From: Cryptomeria japonica | Lineage: Eukaryota; Streptophyta; Pinopsida; Cupressales; Cupressaceae | DNA: 64,000 bases | Direction of reading: 5' to 3' | Assembly (NCBI RefSeq): GCF_030272615.1 | Contig: NC_081413.1 | Coordinates: 722,575,649 to 722,639,648, forward strand | Shown: positions 24,525 through 36,330 of the stretch, one piece after another | How the letters are laid out: every line of letters begins with the position of its first letter | Numbering within the stretch: the stretch's first letter is position 1 | Translations under genes and position numbers: made by a program | Notes under the pieces: generated by a model | Seen by the model: the letters and a program-made list of their open reading frames with translations, nothing else | Database searches by the model: none | What the model was told of the DNA's origin: nothing

Positions 24525-25614
24525 TGTCGGTTAGCACTACCGAATCATGCAGTCGGTATACACAGAGAAGTCGGTATGCACAGTCTAGTCGGTTACAGCA
24601 GAAAGCAGTCACAGAGCGCAGTACACACCAAGTTGTCTACCGAGTATCTTTTTATGTCTACCGAGCAGTAAAGATGACACACCGAGTTGATATTCACCAA
24701 GTGAAACATGTTACCAAATACATTGAACCTGGACATGCATATGAAAACGTGTTACAAGATCAAGGCACATCTAACCGTTATTACATTGGAAATTGCACTA
24801 GAAGATTGTGTATGATTACGAGATCAATCTAACCAATGAAATATTTTGTTTAGTTATTCATTCGAGGAATCTTGTTTGTAAGATCGAAGTAATGAATTGG
24901 ATCACTGTTTTAAGAGATCTATTTATACAGCATGAGTTAAGTGTATGTATGCATGAAAGAAGACTGTTACAGAGACACAGAGGTCACCGAGAAGGTTTTT
25001 AGAGAACAGTCGAAGAACAGAGTAAACAGAAGGGTTTACCGAGTTATTATATGGGTTACCGAGGTATGCTATAAGCTAGGTAATCTATTTTGAGCACATA
25101 GAATCTGCTATAACATTTCAGATGTAAAGTTGCAGATATTTGTAATGATTTTATTGTAATATTGTGAAGTTGAAAGAGAAACCTTTAACAGGGTAAAAGA
25201 CTCTAATCAAGTCTATAAATTGTAAAGCCTCTAACCAGGTGCAGCATTCAGAATAAATGTTGTAAAATCCTTTAGCAAGGTAGATCTAACAGATCTTGTT
25301 ACTCCTAATAGGGTAAGCTATCAGAAATAGCTAAATGTAGCTCTAACCGAGCACTCTTTATTATTGCAGTAGTGAAGTTGTGGGTGCCATCCCCACCATA
25401 GTTTTTCTCTCTAACCAAGAGTTTCTGTGTAACCAAAATATATGTGTTATGGAGTGAATCATGTATGATTGTTATCTATTAGCTTTAACTTTATTTTATG
25501 TTACTGCACTATTATGTTTTTGTATAACAGTAAAGTTATTATTCAAGAAAAGTTTTGGAGTACTGATTCACCCCTCCCCTCTCAGTACATTAGCTTTCCA
25601 TATTGGACCTAACA
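24525..25614 (+). repeat. LTR (solo) inserted in the nested copia
   Basis: TGTCGGTTAGCACTACC to GGACCTAACA, about 1,090 bp, opposite in orientation to its host and splitting the protease from integrase. It carries the CATAG-CTC-GAG-CTGTG hairpin (25397-25429), AACAGGG/AACCAGGT/AGCAAGGT words (25185-25360) and a C-rich GATTCACCCCTCCC end. No matching target duplication is visible at the chosen ends, so boundaries may be off or the flanks altered. Confidence 0.65.
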
Positions 25615-26700
25615 AATTTTGTCTCTAGTCATGTGATGTGAGAAGCCACTGTCTATAATCCACTCATCATTATTCTCCATATGAGATACTAGTGCCTTTT
25701 TATCTGACAGTTCCACCTTTACGGCTACAAACACAATTTCTGCATTGTCATCTTCATCTTCAAACTCCTCGTCAGTCACACCTTCATCCACTAAAACATA
25801 ACAATATTTCCTACCTTTTCCTTTGAATTTTTTGAACCTTTATTTCTTATCGGTGTTAGGGTAGTTAGCAAAAATATGACCAATTTTACTACAAGAGAAA
25901 CACTTCAAAGGTAGTTTTTCTTTATACTTACCAGTGCCTCTTGGAAATCTTTTTGCTAATAGTGCCTCAAGTTCCATCACTTGATCTTCATTGTCTTCAT
26001 TTCCCTGGTTACTTCCATGACTTGACCTTCACTCATGATTTTGACATATTTATTTTCCTTTTCTAGCAGATGAACCGGTAACAGACGCTTTAAAGGAAGA
26101 TTCAGTAGATTTTGTCACACTATTGTCAAAACTATTTAACTCAAAATCTGTAAGTTTACCAATCAATGAATCAACAGTTACCTTGTCCTTAGAAATAGAT
26201 CTAAGTTCTTGGATTGCAGATACTCTTATAGCATACTGAGGTTGAAGATTTTTAAGCATCTTACTTACTATTGCATCAACTTTTATTTTGCCTCCAACAC
26301 TCTTTATGCCACCAACAACTTCTTTGATTCTCTGACCATACTTTGCAATATTTTCACCTTCAAGCATTTTCATGTTGTCAAACTTTCCTCTCAAGCTTTC
26401 CTCTTTAGCTCTTTGTACATGCTCATCTCCATTCTTTGAACATCAATATATTCTAAATCAGATAAGGTACTTACAATAATTTATAAGGCTTTGATGTTCT
26501 CTTGCTACTATTTGAGTTCATCCGATGACAAGGGAGTAGTAGTAGGAGCAACATATCGGTTTTCCACCTGTTTCCAATATTATGCACCAAGACCTTTAAT
26601 ATAGATCTTCATCTTGTCTTTCCAGATCTTGTAGTTTTCCTTGTTAAACTTAGGACCCTCTTTCTTCATCATCTTGTCCTCCTTAGAATCTTTCCCTCAA
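25615..26700 (-). pseudogene. gag: copia gag and protease active-site segment
   Basis: The minus strand from about 26690 reads KFNKENYKIWKDKMKIYIKG, the start of the copia gag capsid domain. 26394-26050 continues with MRGKFDNMKMLEGENIAKYG and IKSVGGKI. A zinc knuckle is at about 25900 (CFSCSKIGHIFANYP, last Cys lost). 25791-25609 has an acidic stretch and ENNDEWIIDSGFSHHMT, the copia protease active site with the usual Cys/Ala after DSG replaced by Phe. Several stops separate the parts. The protease continues on the other side of the LTR insertion. Confidence 0.85.
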
Positions 26701-26732
26701 GCGGTTAGGCTTTCTGCACACAGAGGACCAAA

Positions 26733-26744
26733 GCTCTAATATCA
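26733..26744 (-). other. primer-binding site of the nested copia
   Basis: The reverse complement reads TGATATTAGAGC, two changes from the TGGTATCAGAGC initiator-Met primer site, two bases from the LTR end. Confidence 0.75.
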
Positions 26745-26746
26745 AT

Positions 26747-27213
26747 TGTTAATCCTATGAGGATCCGATTAATACTGAGAGGGGGGTTGAATCAGTATTA
26801 ACACCAACTGAAACTAAAAACTCAAAATCAAAACTTATCTCAGTTCTGAAAACATTCAACACTTAAACCAATTCTTCATAATAGATATCTCACTTTCCTT
26901 ATCAGATCTAGACAATCACTTCCTCTTATGCAAACTTATTAATCTGATTAGTCATCAACTCAATATCATATCAACAAACACTAGAACTAACTTATTAACT
27001 GATCAGAATGCTTCATCATCCAATTAACCATGAATACTAGTAACCACTTTAAGATCTCTAATAAACAAGCATAAACTGTCTTAATCGGTAATCAGAAATA
27101 AAACATGAACATCATAAGAAAAACATTCAACCACGGTGGGAGTTGGTACCCATAATAATTTGTACTCTTTTGAAGTACGCCATGTTAAGAGCTTAGCCCT
27201 ATTAGGAGCTTAT
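26747..27213 (-). repeat. 5' LTR of the nested copia, first part
   Basis: Matches 19300-19790 (TGTTAATCCTATGAGGATCC onward) with scattered substitutions, then stops abruptly at 27213. The LTR resumes at 32428. The internal part of the LTR equivalent to about 19830-20765 is missing. Confidence 0.85.
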
Positions 27214-30200
27214 TGTTACCAAAATTTTATCACATCTAAAATTTTGGTGACCTATTACAGGTCTTATGTATTGTAGAGAAAAGGTACACGGCTTTTTTTC
27301 CAAAAGTCTTCTATCTTTATTAAATAAATGCGTATGCCATACAAGTATCTTATTTTCAATGTGCAATGTTTCAATCAAGAAAGATATACATGAATTAAAC
27401 ATCTCCATGTAATAAATTTTTATTTATTAAGAACCAATTATTTACAAGATCCCACACAAGCCGTGGGAATAGCTGAGAAAAGATCACATTGATCATAGAA
27501 ATATAAACACAAGAGGAACAAAAGAATTATAGAGAAAGGAAAGAAAGAACCCATCATTTCCTGGATAGGTTGATGAGTTTTGTAGAGGGTTTTCTAGTTA
27601 GCTTCGTTGATCCAAGCATCTCATTGTCAACCCCATGAGATGACCTGAAATGGAGAGGAAAATGATTTGGTTAGAACTCCGGGTTATTCCTTTCACTCCT
27701 GAATACATAAAGTTACTCCTACTGTGCATACACTATTATATCCAATTCAGAACAGAGTATATCAATGAAAAAAACATGCCATGAGATATCAACAAGAACC
27801 ATGTTTTTATCTAACTTGTTTGTTTCATGTGCATATACAGGTTTTCATTTTAAAAATATCTCTTATGTGGGTGAAAATGGGCTCCCGAAGGGGTTGAGCT
27901 CAGCATACATGTCACTACTCATAGAGCGACACTAATCAGCTACCAAATAGGAACACAACCATATCCAAAGTCCCATGTGTTATCACTCAATGACAGTAAA
28001 AGTTGTCATTCAATGACAACACATACAATAGTGAATAGAACTGTATCCCATGGTCAATAGATGACTTGAGCTATCATGTGAGTAAAAATAGTATGGAAGG
28101 GCTCAAAAGATTAAGTTTTATGAGTTCATGTTTAATAAACAGAAAAGAAGATTACTCATCAAGGGCAGCTAACCTTAGAAAACAATGGAACAATTACTAA
28201 GTTTAACAATCTCTAATCAATACATAAGTCATCAAAAGATCATGAGTAAATTGGAACATTTTGATTGATAATCTTTTATCCAAAAAATGAAAGATAGATC
28301 AATCATGATTTTAGAATCAATGAAGATGTATATAGAAGATAGATACTTTACGAACATGATATGAAAAGCAAAAGACTATAACAGTGAAAATACCAATCAA
28401 CAACATTGGAGCAGTCTAAAGAAACATTTAACGATCATATTAATGATACCACTGTCATAAGTATCAAATAAGCAGAGTCATGAATGTTTTTTCTAAACAA
28501 TAGGCAGCCTTGGTAACAAATGGTTTCATAGTTGTCACTGTGACCTAAAGATAAAGCAAGCTCTGAGACAGTGCTTAAGAGGAAATGATCATCAAAATCC
28601 ATTAATGGAACTGTACTGTGAGGGGACATATAGCAGTGAGCCTTTTTTTGATAGGTCAATTACAATATTGAACAACATTTGAGAAGGAACATCAAATAAA
28701 TAACTTGTTAACTCATGAATGTTACAGTCATCCCCTATGTATAAGACAAAGATTAAATACAATGAAAGACATTCATATCACTGATATCACAATCTTGACA
28801 CAATATGAAGGATAATGAGGCTAAGAAAGCATTGTCATGACTATGTTGCAGTGATCACAGAGTTACCTTCAAATTGACACAATCAAAATACAGTCCCAGC
28901 CAAAGTTCAACAGTCAAGTAGTTATGTTCAAGACCTTAAAATGGTCAAAGAGAATGACTGAGAATGGTGAATAATGAACAAAGATGATAGCCCTAAGGAG
29001 TGCCAAGAGAGTAATATCTTACAAAGCATATCATGAACAATGTTAAATACACAGTCAAATCCAATCCTCATACTTTTGACAGAGTTTGCGAACATATGTG
29101 ACAGTAGGAGTGAAGATTTGTACAAATGAACCTTAAGGATTTGTCAGTATAAGAAACCATAATCGAAAATGGAGATTGCATATTCATCTCATGAATCAAA
29201 CAACGGTCTTATAAACTCTTAGATAATAAGAGGAAAATCATGGCACAACCATCAATGATTAATACAATAGCAGTGTGCAGGAAGGTTAGAGTGACAATCA
29301 CAAAGATAGACTGTGTTCTCTAAAAATAAAGCAGCTTTATGAGACAACCAAGATACAGTGACTTCCCCCTTCAAGTTTGCAGTGAAAAATGTGGAGACAA
29401 TGACCTTATTCACTATAAATAAAGAGAAAGAGAAATCACCACATAGACATTCAAAATAAGTGTTGGTCATTATCGTGAAAATACATCACATAGTACAGTA
29501 TAAAGAATAGGTCAAAAAGAAGAAAGATACAGTCATAGCACGATATCCTAGTTATAGAGTCTTGAAGGCAGTCTTGTTGCAGGTTTAAGAACAGTAATAG
29601 CGAAATTCAAGTGATACAAGATAAAGATACAGTACCTTTCACTACTCATAGTATTGCTGCTATCAGATACATAATGATAGTAAAAGGTTCAAAGTCATAG
29701 TGATAGGGTTTCGTGGAAGAGTATATCACTATCAAAAGGATAGTACCAAATAAGATTAACCCCTGTAGTAGATACTTAAGCAAAATAGGGTAAAAGAGTC
29801 ATCAAGTGACATAAGGAAGATTTGAGAAATGTATAAGCTACTGTCACACACAAAAATGATAGTAATGATCAGTAAAAGGGTTGCATTCCATAATGGAGCA
29901 AGACAGAACTTGTAGCAGCCATGAAATGATTAGGGTCAATCTTCATAAACAGTGAAAAAAATAGCAATTAGTGAGCAAGGATAAGACAATCCAAAAAAAA
30001 ATAGTATATGATGGTTGTCCTATGTCAGTATTGCAACCTCAACAACTAACCATTTTCAAGCTATCAAGATGACTTGTATATGATTTACATGACAGAGAAT
30101 ACTATAACATAATATAGTCATAAGTCCACTTTAGAGATAGTTAAAGCAACTATGAACAGGGGTTTTGTTGCATCTCAATCAAAGTGAGAAGACAAAGTAC

Positions 30201-32427
30201 ATGTCACAGTCCCAAAGGACAGAGTATTGATTAAACAAATCAAGAATTTAAGTGCATTAAAGACCTGTAGAAGTCATAGCATCAATAAGGCACAGTGAGT
30301 TCATGAAGACCTTATTTATATAAAAGATGTAGTCAAAACCATATCATTGTTATTAGATACTCAATGATGAGCCAAGCCAAAACACTGACATCTTATAGGG
30401 TTATGATGTAGTTCAATATCAATAAATAAAAGGGGTTATTCATAGTTACTGAGTATCAAGTGATTCCATCTACTGTCAATTTTCCTAAAGAGCAGTGACC
30501 ACATTATATACATCAAAGTATGTCCACAGTCACAGCTATATGAGGGAAAAGTTTTCAAAGTAGTTATAATACTTAAGAAAGATCAAAGCCAATAAAAAGT
30601 TTACTTTTAAAGGAGAGCATGAAGCCATTCTTTATTTAGATCAATAGTCACAATGCATCATATTAGTCACAAGGAAGATCTCCAAGATAGTTATTCTAGA
30701 ATCATGAACAACTCAGCCTCATAGGACTGAGAACAAATGATAAGACTGTGGTCATAGCAAGGTGTGGGCAATGAATAAACTCAAACAATGCAACTATAGG
30801 GTGGTATTTATGTCATGTCACCATATTGAAAAGTCAGCCACAACAAAAATAGTCCTTGCAAAATGAACTCAATGGTGAAAATACCAGATGCCAAAACAAC
30901 AACAACTTTCAAGTAGTCTGATTTTTTGCATGCACGGTACAAAAGGATGAAAGGTCAAGTAGATAGTCCAAATCATTAGGCATTTTTTTTAATAGCAAAA
31001 TCAGTTAAGACGTGTATTGAGAGTTTAGTCTTTCAGAGGAATAAAGCCATATAAATATTTCTCAGTTCAGATCTCAATCAAAGCAGCCAATTCATGTGCA
31101 GTCCAAAGGTTGATTAATATAATCATTAACTATTTTGAAGATTGCAAAAGGTTAACTAAAAATGTCATGATGTTGCAAAGATAGTTCTCAGTATTAAGGG
31201 CTTATGAACAGACTTGAAATAATAATTTTAGTAACATCTTAAAATGACAGGGGCATAAGAGATAGTTGTGACCAAACACCTACAATGGACACAAGAAGAG
31301 ATAGTCAAAATCTTTATGTTCACAGTCATAAAGAATAAAATACACAAAGAAAAGATAATAGTGACATTTCGAAAACATAGAGCAACTGCAATGTTGGTTA
31401 CAACATGCATATACTACACATTGCACTCAAGCAATTAAAATTACAGATGCCTTAAGATAACAACCTCAATATCAAGTCTTCAACAACCCTTGATAGTCGT
31501 TACCAAGAGATGGTTCAACATTATTGTTTAGAGTTTCTAGGTGAATACAAGTTAGGAGATATAGCATTCATCACCATGATAATAGAGAAGCATTCTTAAA
31601 GTCAAAACTTAGAACAAGGCATCAACATGACTACCAAAGGCCCAAAACAATCACTTTGAAAGGTTGCAGAATTAAGAACAATGGAGAATATAACAACAAA
31701 GTGCAATCTATGGTATGGACCATTTATAATCAATGAAGCAGAAAGTTACAATCATGTTATTGTCACTTGAACAGAAGGTTATGACAAAGTCTCTTCATGA
31801 TAATACAAAGTTCCCAAAGCCACAGGCTTAGAACAAGCCAACAGTCTAATAGAACAGCAAGGAACATGAAATTGTCAACAGATTATCAATCACAATGACA
31901 ATTAACACTGCCAAGATACAAGTTACAACCTTAAAATCATCATGTACAGTCACTGTGATGAATATCAAGATAGGTCCATTACTTCCTAAAAAATAGTTAG
32001 CATCAAACAAAGAAGAATGACGGAAAGTTACAACACTTGAATAACATGTAAACCATACAATCTGCATCATTGATTATAAGACAATGATAGTTCAACAAGT
32101 ACAAGGTAGAGAGAAAGTGAATAGGTCGAGAAGCACGAGTTATCATAGTCATAAAATATGAAGGAGAAACATAAATATGCATGAACAAAACAAAAAATAA
32201 TGAAAAGCGATATCTTCAGTTAGTGAGTAGATTAAGAAACAAAGAGCAGAATAATAGGGTTTCAAAAAATCATAGTCCATTCAAAGTCTAAGTCACAGAG
32301 TCGTGAAGATAGAGTATGCAACTATTAACACAAGGGAAAATCCAAAGCCGCACACTGCATGTGAAACCCTAAATACATGCACCCAATATGCAGAGAAGGC
32401 TTTTATAAAAAGATTTAAATGAAGACC
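27214..32427 (-). mobile_element. 5.2-kb non-coding insertion of unknown type
   Basis: Interrupts the copia LTR. The left end begins TGTTACCAAAATTTTATCAC followed by an inverted copy (TAAAATTTTGGTGACC), a hairpin at 27216-27251. No coding run over about 75 codons exists. Much of it repeats short words such as AGTCATAG, ACAGTGA and GATAGT. On the minus strand a TATAAAAGCC box lies at 32403-32412 near the right end, and AATAAA signals lie near 27425, as if a transcript runs right to left. No LTR pair, terminal inverted repeat or target duplication is clear. It could be a large non-autonomous retroelement (LARD-like) or a captured non-coding segment. Confidence 0.5.
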
Positions 32428-32633
32428 CTAGCTGACAAACCAAAACATCAGGAACATAAAAAATCATCATCTAACATCAGTTCACATCAGTTTCTAGCAA
32501 TGACAACACAATTAACTGATCATGCCATCTAACCACAAAATCTCAATCTTTTGTCCTCTACCGGTTCAGTCATCCACATTCAACTACATCACTTGCATCA
32601 TCTCATCTGTATCAGTTATGCCAAATGCCAACA
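32428..32633 (-). repeat. 5' LTR of the nested copia, second part
   Basis: Matches 20762-20966 (ATGACAAACCAAAACATCAG onward, ending ATGCCAACA) and restores the LTR after the 5.2-kb insertion. Confidence 0.85.
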
Positions 32634-32883
32634 ACATCTAGATCTAGTAATCACATTTTTTCTCTCATTCTTTCAATCATTTTCCGTGGCTTTGTCATTG
32701 ATGTCAAAGGGGAAGAGGTTGATGTGAAAAATTTTAAGGGACATAAGCAATAATGTATAGCTCTAGGGGAGCGGGATCTGACCTTGCTATCAGTTTTGGT
32801 CATCGGTTTTGGGAGGAACCAGAACAACACTTTAGCGATCCATTTTTCACATGAGTGTTGCCATCAATGCCAAAAGCGGAGAT
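32634..32883 (+). other. 3' untranslated end and polypurine tract of the pol-less element
   Basis: Continuation of the outer element after the nested copia. It contains GTCATTGATGTCAAAGGGGA at 32694-32713 and ends with CCAAAAGCGGAGAT (polypurine tract 32873-32883) against the LTR. No ORF of note. Confidence 0.7.
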
Positions 32884-33787
32884 TCTTGGAAATTGACACT
32901 CATCTGGTTTAGTTATGTTGTCATTGATGACAACACACATCATTTTGGGTTGGTCACTTAACCGGTACTCACCAGTATTCATTGTTGGGCAACATGCATT
33001 CAAGTCATCCAGTACACAAGGAACCGGCACTGACAGACAAGGGAAACCGACAAACTAGGAACCGGTATATGAGGCTGACATGGGAGATTGATCTGACAAC
33101 TCTACACGATAGCGATCAGTGGCATCAGTCACAAAGTTCAATGCATTCTTTTTTGTAATATCATTGTAAGCCAACATAAGGCATTTATGTTTGTGTTTGG
33201 AAAGGGTATTTAAGTCCGATTAGGTTACTTTAAAAAAGTAATGGAATATAGTGATGTGATATTGTGCGAGTGATCTTGATTGACATAATGCAAATGTAAT
33301 ATTCTGTAGTCGGTCTTAGATATTGGTTTAGAGGTTTCGGAAGCGAAGAAAGATACCGGTAAGGGAGGACATAGTGAAAAACCAGTACAGACTGTGCTTT
33401 AACTAGAACTCATCTAGCATAGCAGATGCACTTTCAGAGTTCAGAATTTTGTTTGTAACTCCATATTTGGTGTTTGTAGTCAGTGAGGCTCCTTTTGTGA
33501 TGAGTAGTGTGCTCTAGGCTCTTGGCCTTTCTGCATGTGCAGACCTTCATTTGGCCAGTGGATAGATATTGTGGGTCACCAATCCCACCATGGTTTTTCC
33601 TCTTTGAGGTTTTCCACATATAAATCTTTGTGTTATGGTGTATGCTCTTGTGGTTTCTTCATTTCTATTTTCTATTATATTCTTGTATGATTACTGGTTA
33701 CTGAAATACTTTGTTAATAAGGTTAAAATCGATCTTGTCGGTAGAACACTGATTCACCCCCCCTCTCGGTGTTCTTGGATTCCAATA
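32884..33787 (+). repeat. 3' LTR of the pol-less element
   Basis: 904 bp homologous to 13550-14496. The terminal TG has become TC and the terminal CA has become TA. It contains the ATGG-CCTC-GAGG-CCAC version of the hairpin (33590-33617) and the same C-rich end. Followed directly by GATAT. Confidence 0.9.
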
Positions 33788-33792
33788 GATAT

Positions 33793-36114
33793 ATAGTCTA
33801 AAACCATGGGTCTAAAAGAGGCTCGATCCCTTTCTTTAATGTCTTTGAAGTGGGGTATATTACAAGGGGCATATCCCCTAGTCCTTTGTCCTTCTAGAAT
33901 CGTATAAGAATCCCATTTCCAATTTGCCACTTTAGGCCCATAGAAACTAAACCCCGACTTTTGAGGATATTATTCCAAATTCTAGAGCCACTTTGATATT
34001 CAATGATGGAGAGGACTCTATATTAATTTGTTGAATTAAGGTACTTGGCACTCATAATAGTTCTTTCTAATTAGTATTATGTAATGAGAGATTCCATCCC
34101 ATTTTAGACATGAGGGCTTTGTTGAGAAGATTAATTCTCCTTATGTCCAATCCCCTAAACTTCTTAAGGTAGCAAACCGTATCCCGGTTGACCAAAGCCA
34201 TTATTTTCTTTCCTAAGTCCCGATCAACAAGAAGTTTCTTTGAATTCTTTCTAATTTTTCTACCATAGTACCTAAAATTTTGAAGAGGGTTCAAATCAAA
34301 TACACTAGGATACCCTGTAGAGAGGTAGCTAAGAGTTGTAGTTTCCCAGCACTGCTTAATGATTTTATTTTCTAGCCATCCAACTTTCTTTCAAGTCTTT
34401 CCAATATAGATTTTCATAAACTTGGGGTAACCTCCTTTACGGTAAGAGTTAAACCCAAGTAAATCCCCAAGAGGAAAACACTTTGACAACCCAAAATATT
34501 TGTAATTTTTCTTTGTAATCCATCTCCTATGTTGAAGAGGTAAATGTTGCTCTTCTCATAGTTTATGTGTTGCCCTAAAGCCTTGGCATACTGATTCAAA
34601 AAGGTTTTCAATTTTCTAGCTTCAACCACTGATGTAGTACCAAATAGGATGGTATCATCAACAAATTGTTACAAGACAAATGAGGGGGGGTAGTGGATGC
34701 AACCTTTACGGCTTGCAAATTATCCTTATCCACCATTTAAAGAAATTCCCACCCAGAACATTAGCCAACATTATAAAAAGGTAAGGGGAGAAAGGGTCAC
34801 CTTGCCTTAGGCCTTTTTTAGCACCAAAGAATCCTCTAGGGACTCCATTGACAAGGACAAAGAATTTGACTGTGGTTACACATTCCTTGATCAGATAGAT
34901 CAGACTATGTTAGAAACCCATCTTCCTTACGACTTTGAAAATAAAATCCCATCTCACTTTATCATAAGCCTTGAAAATGTCAATCTTTAAGACCATTCCC
35001 AAGAGGTGGTATATGTCCATAGAATGTATTATTTCACATGTTGTGATTGAAACATCCAAGATTAGTCTATTTGGAACAAATCCTTTTTGGTTTCTATTGA
35101 TAAGACCATCTAGCATCAATTTGATCCTCTTCACCAAAACTTTAGAGAGGATCTTATAAATTGTGTTGCATAAGCTAATAGGTCTGAAGTTTGAAATTAT
35201 CAATGGGTCTAGGACATTTGGAATCAAAACAGTGTAGGAGTTGTTCAACTTTTTTAAAATCTTACCAATGTGGAAGAAGTCCTTGGTTGTCATTGTTAAA
35301 TCATGCACCACAGTATCCCAAAATTCCTAGAGGAATGTTAGGGGGAAATCATCTGGTCCTACTGCTCTGAATGCACCCATTGAGAAAGTAGTTGTCTTGA
35401 CCTAATCTTCACTAACATGGGCCATGATTTGAGCATTGTCAACAAAACTGAGAGAAGTGGCCAAGCAGTTTAATAGTTGATCTTTGAGGACATGGTAAAA
35501 TCACTTCCTCCCTCTCTGTAAGAATTACAAAAGTAATTAGAAGCCATATTGTTGAATTGGAAGTCATCAGTAATGATTTGATCCATCTCATCTTTTAAGG
35601 ATTGGATGGCATTTTGTTTCCTATGTTTGAGGGTAGAATTGTGAAAAAAGAATAATTCATATCTCCTTCTTTCTGCCACTAAACCCTAGACATCTAATTC
35701 TAGTAAATTTCCTCCCTCTTTAAGTTCTCTTTCCATTTTTCTCTTAGGACTTCTTTTTCCTTATGTGTTATCTCATACCAATCACCATTAGAAATTTGCA
35801 TTTGTATGGTTGCTAATTTGGTATATATCTACTTCTTCCACAAAAAAATATCTCCAAAGGTGAACCTATTCCATCCCTTAACTTTATTCCTTATAATGTT
35901 CAACCTTTGGGACACCCTATACATAGCAGTACCCTAAATAGGGGAGTTCCGCCGGTTTTTTATACAACTCCTAAAGTTTGGGTGTGAAGCCCACATAATT
36001 TCATAATGGAATGGGATAGGTCCCTTGATGATTTGTCCACCCAGTCCAGAAGTAGAGGGTTGTGATTTGAGACTGTCTTAGGTAAAGCCCTGAGAGTAGA
36101 GTTGTAGCCTAAAT
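33793..36114 (-). pseudogene. LINE ORF2: endonuclease tail, reverse transcriptase, post-RT region
   Basis: Minus strand, right to left. 36110-35930 has the end of an exonuclease-endonuclease-phosphatase domain (SNHNPLLLDW, FHYEIMWASHPNF in neighbouring frames). 35679-35470 is the pre-RT helix region. 35311-34910 is RT with NFRPISLCNTIYKILSKVL, INRNQKGFVPNR and KIDIFKAYDKVRWDFI. About 34660 has the catalytic FVDD followed by TILFGT. 34629-34414 has QHINYEKSNIYLFNI, and 34294-34067 the post-RT segment RGLDIRRINLLNKALMSKM. This is an L1-like plant LINE, degenerate throughout. It continues at 13549 on the far side of the inserted LTR element. Confidence 0.87.
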
Positions 36115-36330
36115 TCAAATTGGAGGGAACAAGGAATTATTACAAATACACACTTTAGTAAAAAGTGAAACATGAATATCAATAGAGCCATGAGAAAATA
36201 AAACATTTCTATCCTTCCATAATGTGAAGAGGATTTCCACCCTCAAAGCATGCCAAATCTGTGTGAATTTGAAGGGAATCCGAGGGGAGTCCCCCAAAAG
36301 GGCCATATGCCAAGAAAAGGGTTCAAGCAA
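36115..36330 (-). pseudogene. fragment of a second LINE C-terminal region
   Basis: The minus-strand reading contains IWHALRVEILFTLWKDRNVL, the LR...LW..RN pattern found between RT and RNase H in plant LINEs. It lies upstream of the endonuclease tail of the LINE at 33793-36114, where this domain does not belong, so it is probably a separate fragment or a rearrangement. Confidence 0.45.

Larger units (their letters stand above)
19300..32633 (-). mobile_element. Ty1/copia retrotransposon nested in the pol-less element
   Basis: LTRs start TGTTAATCCTATGAGGATCC at 19300 and 26747. The left LTR runs to 20966; the right LTR is split into 26747-27213 and 32428-32633 by a later insertion. Flanks are ACATA (19295-19299) and ACATC (32634-32638), a 5-bp duplication with one change. 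Reading on the minus strand gives primer site, gag, protease, integrase, RT and RNase H, the copia order. All coding parts are broken. It interrupts the accessory ORF element at its 3' side. Confidence 0.88.
13550..33787 (+). mobile_element. 20-kb copia-type LTR element lacking pol, with nested insertions
   Basis: Left LTR 13550-14496 and right LTR 32884-33787 are homologous and parallel. They are flanked by a perfect 5-bp duplication GATAT (13545-13549 and 33788-33792). A Met-type primer site follows the left LTR, and a purine-rich AAAAGCGGAGA precedes the right LTR. Own internal sequence is 14497-19299 plus 32634-32883, about 5 kb, carrying a coiled-coil/zinc-knuckle protein and a large accessory ORF but no protease, integrase or RT. 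The rest (19300-32633) is a later copia insertion. It would have been non-autonomous, depending on a helper for pol. Confidence 0.85.
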
